A stretch of 17,392 nucleotides of DNA, from assembly GCA_022838965.1 (NCBI GenBank), contig JALHDK010000062.1, forward strand, positions 1-17,392, read 5' to 3'. Position 1 is the first letter of the stretch; every line of letters begins with the position of its first letter. A model generated the notes under the pieces. That model saw nothing but the letters and a program-made list of their open reading frames with translations, did no database searches and was not told the origin of the DNA. Of the stretch, positions 13,685 through 17,392 are shown piece by piece. Position numbers and translations under genes: made by a program. The stretch is from Actinomycetales bacterium. Its GTDB lineage: Bacteria; Actinomycetota; Actinomycetes; Actinomycetales; Actinomycetaceae.

Positions 13685-13726
13685 CAGACCGCGGGACTGC
13701 GGACTGCCCCGCACGGCGGAATCTGG

Positions 13727-13732
13727 GACACT
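13727..13732 (+). promoter_or_regulatory. Possible -10 box (GACACT) for the cytochrome c maturation operon
   Basis: GACACT keeps the A and final T of TANNNT and ends six bases before the ATG at 13739. GGAG at 13733-13736 is too close to the ATG to be a normal ribosome site, so a leaderless start is possible. Weak evidence. Confidence 0.3.
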
Positions 13733-13738
13733 GGAGCC

Positions 13739-14425
13739 ATGCCGCTGTCAACGGTGCACCTGATGCGTCACGGCGAGGTGGACAACCCCGAGGGGATCCT
13801 GTACGGCCGCCTGCCCGGCTTCGGGCTCTCGCGCCGGGGCCAGCGGATGGTGGAGCGCGTCGCCGAGGTGCTGCACGCCGGCGGGCACGACATCCGCGCC
13901 GTCGTCGCGTCCCCGCTGCAACGGGCGCGGGAATCGGCCGCCCCCACGGCCAGCGCCTTCGGAGTCCCCGTCCTCACCAACGAGAAGTTGACGGAGGCGG
14001 GCAACTCGTTCGAGGGCCTCGCCGTCAACCGCCACCGGTTGCGGCTCGCCCACCCCCGCTACTGGCCGCGCTACGTCAACCCGCTGGAGCCCTCCTGGGG
14101 CGAGCCGTACAGCGCACAGGTCGCCCGCATGTCGCAGGCGGTCCGCGAGACGCTCCGGCTGGTGCCCGAAGGAGGGGAGGTGCTCGCCGTGTCCCACCAG
14201 TTGCCCATCTGGGTGACCCGGCTGTTCCTCGAACGGCGCCCCCTCGCCCACGACCCCCGGCACCGCCAGTGCGCGCTCGCCTCGCTCACGACCCTCACCT
14301 TCACCGGTCGCCGGCTCGTCGCCCTCACCTACTGGGAGCCCGCGGGCGACCTCCTCGCCGGGGCCACGGACATGACCCCCGGCCTGTCCATCGCGGCCCG
14401 CGCCGGGGTCGAGCGCGAGCCGTGA
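13739..14425 (+). CDS. Histidine phosphatase (phosphoglycerate mutase-like) family protein
   Basis: A 228-residue protein of the histidine phosphatase superfamily. The catalytic RHGE motif is at residues 10-13, the second Arg is in ASPLQRARES, and the C-terminal catalytic His is in AVSHQLPIW. Conserved family features such as PSWGEPY and the basic segment DPRHRQCALASLT are present. It heads the cytochrome c maturation operon, a place where actinobacteria often keep such a gene; its actual substrate there is unknown. Its stop overlaps the GTG start of the next gene (GTGA), so translation is coupled. Confidence 0.9.
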   Translation: MPLSTVHLMRHGEVDNPEGILYGRLPGFGLSRRGQRMVERVAEVLHAGGHDIRAVVASPLQRARESAAPTASAFGVPVLTNEKLTEAGNSFEGLAVNRHRLRLAHPRYWPRYVNPLEPSWGEPYSAQVARMSQAVRETLRLVPEGGEVLAVSHQLPIWVTRLFLERRPLAHDPRHRQCALASLTTLTFTGRRLVALTYWEPAGDLLAGATDMTPGLSIAARAGVEREP

Positions 14426-15108
14426 GGAGGCTGCTGTCCGCCGCGGCCGCCGTCGCGCTGGCCGCCTCACTGGGAGCGTGCTCCGCGATCGGCCGGCCGG
14501 ACACGGGATCGCAGGGCGCCGGCTACCAGGCCGGGGACGGCTCGTTCATCACCTGGACGCCGGACAAGCGCGGCGCGGCCGTGGTCCTCGAGGGGACCAC
14601 TTACGCCGGCACCCCGGTGAGCCTGGAGGACTGGCGCGGGGACGTCGTCGTCATCAACTTCTGGTACGCGGCCTGCCCGCCCTGCCGCGCCGAGGCCCCC
14701 GACCTGGTGGCGATCGCGAACGACTACCCGGACGTTCACCTCCTCGGCGTCAACCCCCGCGACGACGCCGGCACCGCCCAGGCCTTCGAACGCACCTTCG
14801 GGATCCCGTACCCGTCGCTGTGGGACCGCGACGCGCGCGGGGTCGCGGCCATGCAGGGGCTCGTGCCGCTGCAGGCGATGCCCACGACGGTCGTCCTCGA
14901 CCGGCAGGGGAGGGTTGCGGCGCGCATCCTCGGCCAGGCCAACCCGACGATCCTCCGTGGCCTCATCGACGACGTGGTGGCGTGTCCTTCGCCTCCCCCT
15001 GCGTGCTGCCACTCATCCCCGGGTACGTGGGCTACCTCGGGGGCATGGCCGGCTCCGCCCGCGGCACCGCGGCCAGACCCGACACCGGCCGGGTCCTGTG
15101 GGGCATGA
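14422..15108 (+). CDS. TlpA/ResA-like thiol-disulfide lipoprotein, C-terminus altered by a deletion
   Basis: An extracytoplasmic thioredoxin-fold lipoprotein that would keep apocytochrome c cysteines reduced. It begins at GTG 14422, overlapping the previous stop. The signal peptide ends in a lipobox ASLGAC with Cys 20 as the lipid-bearing residue. The redox motif is CPPC (85-88) in NFWYAACPPCRAE, and the cis-Pro segment is VPLQAMPTTVVLD. The true domain ends near residue 187 (GLIDDVVA). From there the frame enters CcdA coding DNA out of frame and adds about 41 unrelated residues before the stop at 15106-15108. The normal stop codon, the spacer and the start of ccdA have been lost. The thioredoxin domain itself is complete. 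Confidence 0.85.
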   Translation: MRRLLSAAAAVALAASLGACSAIGRPDTGSQGAGYQAGDGSFITWTPDKRGAAVVLEGTTYAGTPVSLEDWRGDVVVINFWYAACPPCRAEAPDLVAIANDYPDVHLLGVNPRDDAGTAQAFERTFGIPYPSLWDRDARGVAAMQGLVPLQAMPTTVVLDRQGRVAARILGQANPTILRGLIDDVVACPSPPPACCHSSPGTWATSGAWPAPPAAPRPDPTPAGSCGA

Positions 15109-15659
15109 TCCTCTTCGTCCTCGGGTTCACCGCGGTGTTCGTGCTGCTCGGCATCGTCTTCGCCGCCGCCGGGGCGGCGCTCGCCCGCTGGGCCGACATC
15201 ATCATGCGGGTGCTCGGCGTGGTGGTGATCCTCATGGGGGTGGCCTTCATCGGCCACATCCCCTTCCTGCAGAAGGACACGCGCATCACCACCACACCCC
15301 GCTTCGGGCTCTGGGGCGCCCCGCTGCTCGGGGCCACGTTCGCCCTCGGCTGGTCGCCCTGTATCGGCCCCACCCTCGCGGCGGTGCTCACCCTCTCCTT
15401 CGGCGGCGCCGACCCGGCCCGCGGGGCGATCCTCGCGCTCGCCTACTGCCTCGGCCTCGGCATCCCGTTCATCGTCATCGCCCTGGCGTTCACCCGGTCC
15501 ACCCGCGGACTCGCCTTCCTGAAGCGCCACCGTCGCGCGATCACCCGGGCGGGCGGGGTCGTGCTCGTCGTCGTCGGGACGCTGCTGGTCACGGGACTGT
15601 GGGGCAGCCTGACCGCCCAGCTCCAGGGCTGGATCGCCGGCTTCGTGACGGTGGTGTGA
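14982..15659 (+). pseudogene. ccdA: Cytochrome c biogenesis protein CcdA, 5' end missing
   Basis: Membrane reductant carrier that passes electrons from cytoplasmic thioredoxin to TlpA/ResA. The recognisable frame begins abruptly at VSFASPCVLPLIPGYVGYLGG and continues for 225 residues with at least five membrane segments. Both redox cysteines remain (FASPC and LGWSPC), as do AYCLGLGIPF and the final helix. CcdA normally has about 25 or more residues before FASPC that form the start of its first helix. Here that part, its start codon and ribosome site are absent, and the frame is joined to the tlpA reading frame at about 14980. A GTG at 14982 could in principle start it, but there is no ribosome site. 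Its stop overlaps the resB start. Confidence 0.82.
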
Positions 15660-17137
15660 TGGTCTGGCTCCGCTGGGCGTGGCGCCAGCTCACCTCCATG
15701 CGGGTGGCCCTCATGCTGTTGCTCCTCCTCGCGGTCGCGGCCGTCCCGGGCTCCTTCTTCCCGCAGCGCTCCCAGGACCCGGTCGCGGTGGCCGCCTTCC
15801 TCACCGACCACCCGCGGCTGGGACCGCTCCTCGACACCCTGGGGTTCTTCTCCGTGTACTCCTCGCCGTGGTTCATGGCGGTCTACACGCTGCTGTTCAC
15901 CTCCCTCATCGGCTGCATCGTGCCGCGCATCGGCCAGCACTGGCGCGCGCTGCGGTCCGACCCTCCGCGGGTCCCGCGCACCTTCAGCCGCTTCGCCGTC
16001 CGCGAGGAGTTCACCACCACCGCCCCGCCGGCCGCCGTGTACGACGCCGTGCTCCGGCGCCTCCGCCCGGTCTACCGGGCCCGGCTCACCCCGGAGGGCG
16101 TCACGGCCGAGCGGGGCTACCTCAAGGAGACCGGCAACCTGGTCTTCCACGTCTCGCTCGTGGGGGTCCTGCTCGCCTTCGGGTACGGCCAGCTCGCCAC
16201 CTACCGCGGCCAGGCGGTGGTGGTGGAGGGGGAGTCGTTCGCGAACGCCGTCGTCGCCTACGACTCGTTCGAGGCGGGCACCCTCGTGGACCCCCGGAGC
16301 CTCGAGCCCTTCACCTTCCGGCTCGACTCCCTGGAATCCCGTTTCAGCGCCACGGGACGGCCGCAGTACTTCGGCGCCACCGTCACCGTGACCCAGCCCG
16401 GAGCCGCGCCCTACCGCACCACCATCCGGCCCAACGAGCCCCTCGACGCCCTCGGGACCCGGGTCTACCTGCAGGGCAACGGGTACGCCCCGCGGGTGGA
16501 GGTGCGCGACGGCGCCGGAAACCTTGCCTTCTCCGGGCCGGTGCCCTTCCTCCCCCAGGACGGGGTCTACACCTCCACCGGCGTGATCAAGGTTCCCGAC
16601 GTCGTCGGCCAGGACCAGCTCGGCCTCGCCGGCCAGCTGCTGCCGACCGCCGTCGACGACGGCGGGACGCTCCGGTCCGCGCACCCGGCACCCGCGAACC
16701 CGGTGCTGGTCCTGCAGCTGTGGCGCGGCGACCTCGGGCTGGACGACGGCGTCCCCCAGAACGTCTACCAGCTCGACGTCACGAACCTCACCCGGGTGGA
16801 GGGCGAGGACGGCGCCCCCGTGCTCCTGGTCCTCGCACCCGGGGACACCGTGGACCTCCCGGACGGCCTCGGCACCCTCACCTTCGTGGACCTGCCCCGC
16901 TTCGCGGCCCTCGACCTGCGCCACGACCCCTCCCTCGGGTGGCTGCTCTGGTCAGCGGTGGCGGCGATGCTGGGGCTCATGGGATCGTTGTTCATCCCGA
17001 GGCGACGCCTCTGGGTGCGTGCCGACACCCGCGAGGGTGTCACCGTGGTGAGCGCCGCCGCCCTCGCCCGCGGCGAGGACGCCGGACTCGCCGCGGAACT
17101 GCGCTCGGTCCTCAAGGCTGTGAAGGAAGACGGATGA
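15659..17137 (+). CDS. resB: Cytochrome c biogenesis protein ResB
   Basis: One half of the System II heme-export and ligation complex, 492 residues. Membrane segments lie at about 17-34, 70-92 (PWFMAVYTLLFTSLIGCIV) and 160-180 (ETGNLVFHVSLVGVLLAFGYG), and near the C-terminus (GWLLWSAVAAMLGLMGSLFI). A large extracytoplasmic domain sits between the third and last. Family signatures include VPGSFFPQRS, AERGYLKETGNLVFH with the conserved His, VYLQGNGYAPRVEVRD and FSGPVPFLPQDG. The ATG at 15659 overlaps the ccdA stop (TGATG), and its own stop overlaps ccsB as ATGA. No gap or frameshift is seen. Confidence 0.95.
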   Translation: MVWLRWAWRQLTSMRVALMLLLLLAVAAVPGSFFPQRSQDPVAVAAFLTDHPRLGPLLDTLGFFSVYSSPWFMAVYTLLFTSLIGCIVPRIGQHWRALRSDPPRVPRTFSRFAVREEFTTTAPPAAVYDAVLRRLRPVYRARLTPEGVTAERGYLKETGNLVFHVSLVGVLLAFGYGQLATYRGQAVVVEGESFANAVVAYDSFEAGTLVDPRSLEPFTFRLDSLESRFSATGRPQYFGATVTVTQPGAAPYRTTIRPNEPLDALGTRVYLQGNGYAPRVEVRDGAGNLAFSGPVPFLPQDGVYTSTGVIKVPDVVGQDQLGLAGQLLPTAVDDGGTLRSAHPAPANPVLVLQLWRGDLGLDDGVPQNVYQLDVTNLTRVEGEDGAPVLLVLAPGDTVDLPDGLGTLTFVDLPRFAALDLRHDPSLGWLLWSAVAAMLGLMGSLFIPRRRLWVRADTREGVTVVSAAALARGEDAGLAAELRSVLKAVKEDG

Positions 17138-17392
17138 CCGACCTGGCCCAGCTCTCCCTCCTCGTCGTGTACGCCGCGATGGCCAGCTACACCGTCGCGT
17201 TCGTCGCCTTCGCCGTCGACCTGTCCGCGCTGCGCTCCCGGCGGGACGCCGAGGGCCACGTCATCAGGCGGTCGCGCGAACTGGTGGGCGCGGCGGCCGC
17301 TGGCCGGGGCGCGGCCCGCACCGTGGGCGTGGGTGCCGCGGCGGCAGCCGACGCAGCCGGGGGCGGCGACGTCGTCGGCCGGCGACGGGCCG
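17134..17392 (+). CDS. ccsB: Cytochrome c biogenesis protein CcsB (ResC), N-terminus only (runs off right edge)
   Basis: The first 86 residues are seen. A membrane helix at about 6-30 (LSLLVVYAAMASYTVAFVAFAVDL) is followed by a basic, Ala/Gly-rich cytoplasmic stretch, which is the usual N-terminal form of actinobacterial CcsB before the heme-handling WWD domain (outside the window). The start overlaps the resB stop as ATGA. The call rests mainly on operon position and this N-terminal pattern. Confidence 0.8.
   Translation, partial: MTDLAQLSLLVVYAAMASYTVAFVAFAVDLSALRSRRDAEGHVIRRSRELVGAAAAGRGAARTVGVGAAAAADAAGGGDVVGRRRA

Noticed and set aside
13691..13712. GCGGG/CCCGC pairing after marR as a terminator
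   Set aside because: Only five pairs around a 12-base loop, not better than chance at this base composition.
14982..15108. Programmed frameshift producing a TlpA-CcdA fusion
   Set aside because: No slippery heptamer or downstream structure is apparent, and a shift would not supply the missing N-terminal CcdA residues; a deletion explains both losses.
16236..16247. Perfect 12-bp palindrome CGTTCGCGAACG, resembling an SOS-type or other operator
   Set aside because: It is inside resB coding sequence where Ser-Phe-Ala-Asn codons explain it, and it does not fit the actinobacterial LexA box.

Overview
The window is very G+C-rich, gene-dense DNA with strong GC bias at third codon positions. It looks like the chromosome of a high-GC actinobacterium, and gene content and protein style fit best with Micrococcales (inference from family resemblance; no search was run). 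No tRNA, rRNA, CRISPR array, insertion sequence or phage gene was seen, and there is no gene-free stretch over 300 bases.

Layout. At the left edge is the N-terminal part of mutY (minus), divergent from a small secreted or anchored hypothetical gene (plus). Next is a long minus-strand block: a LolA/RseB-like exported protein, an ABC ATPase, an ABC-2 permease, radA and disA. Divergent from that block is an OmpR-family response regulator with a partner histidine kinase (plus). A minus-strand K+ uptake pair follows (trkH/ktrB-type channel, then a trkA/ktrA-type RCK subunit). Divergent from it is an AcuC-type deacetylase (plus), then a short leader ORF, an excisionase/BldC-like HTH protein, the 32-residue ribosomal protein bS22 and a glutaredoxin-like protein. 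A strong bidirectional terminator separates these from a minus-strand YceI gene, which is divergent from a MarR regulator. The right part is a plus-strand cytochrome c maturation (System II) operon: histidine phosphatase, TlpA/ResA-like lipoprotein, CcdA, ResB and the start of CcsB.

How the genes fit together. MutY, RadA and DisA concern DNA repair and genome surveillance, and DisA makes c-di-AMP, a known controller of K+ uptake proteins in other bacteria. The response regulator probably controls itself and the LolA-like/ABC operon through a perfect 7-bp direct repeat with 11-bp period between them. MarR probably controls itself and yceI through two TTGA-N4-TCAA sites. TlpA, CcdA, ResB and CcsB deliver reductant and heme for cytochrome c assembly.

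The most striking observation is that several otherwise well conserved genes between about 8.28 and 14.98 kb lack internal segments. The histidine kinase has two gaps, one of them shifting the frame. The tlpA/ccdA boundary is lost. TrkH lacks part of its first membrane helix, and MarR lacks a short piece of the helix before its recognition region. Either the sequence carries collapse or deletion errors at GC-rich spots, or this lineage is accumulating small deletions. Raw reads would decide.
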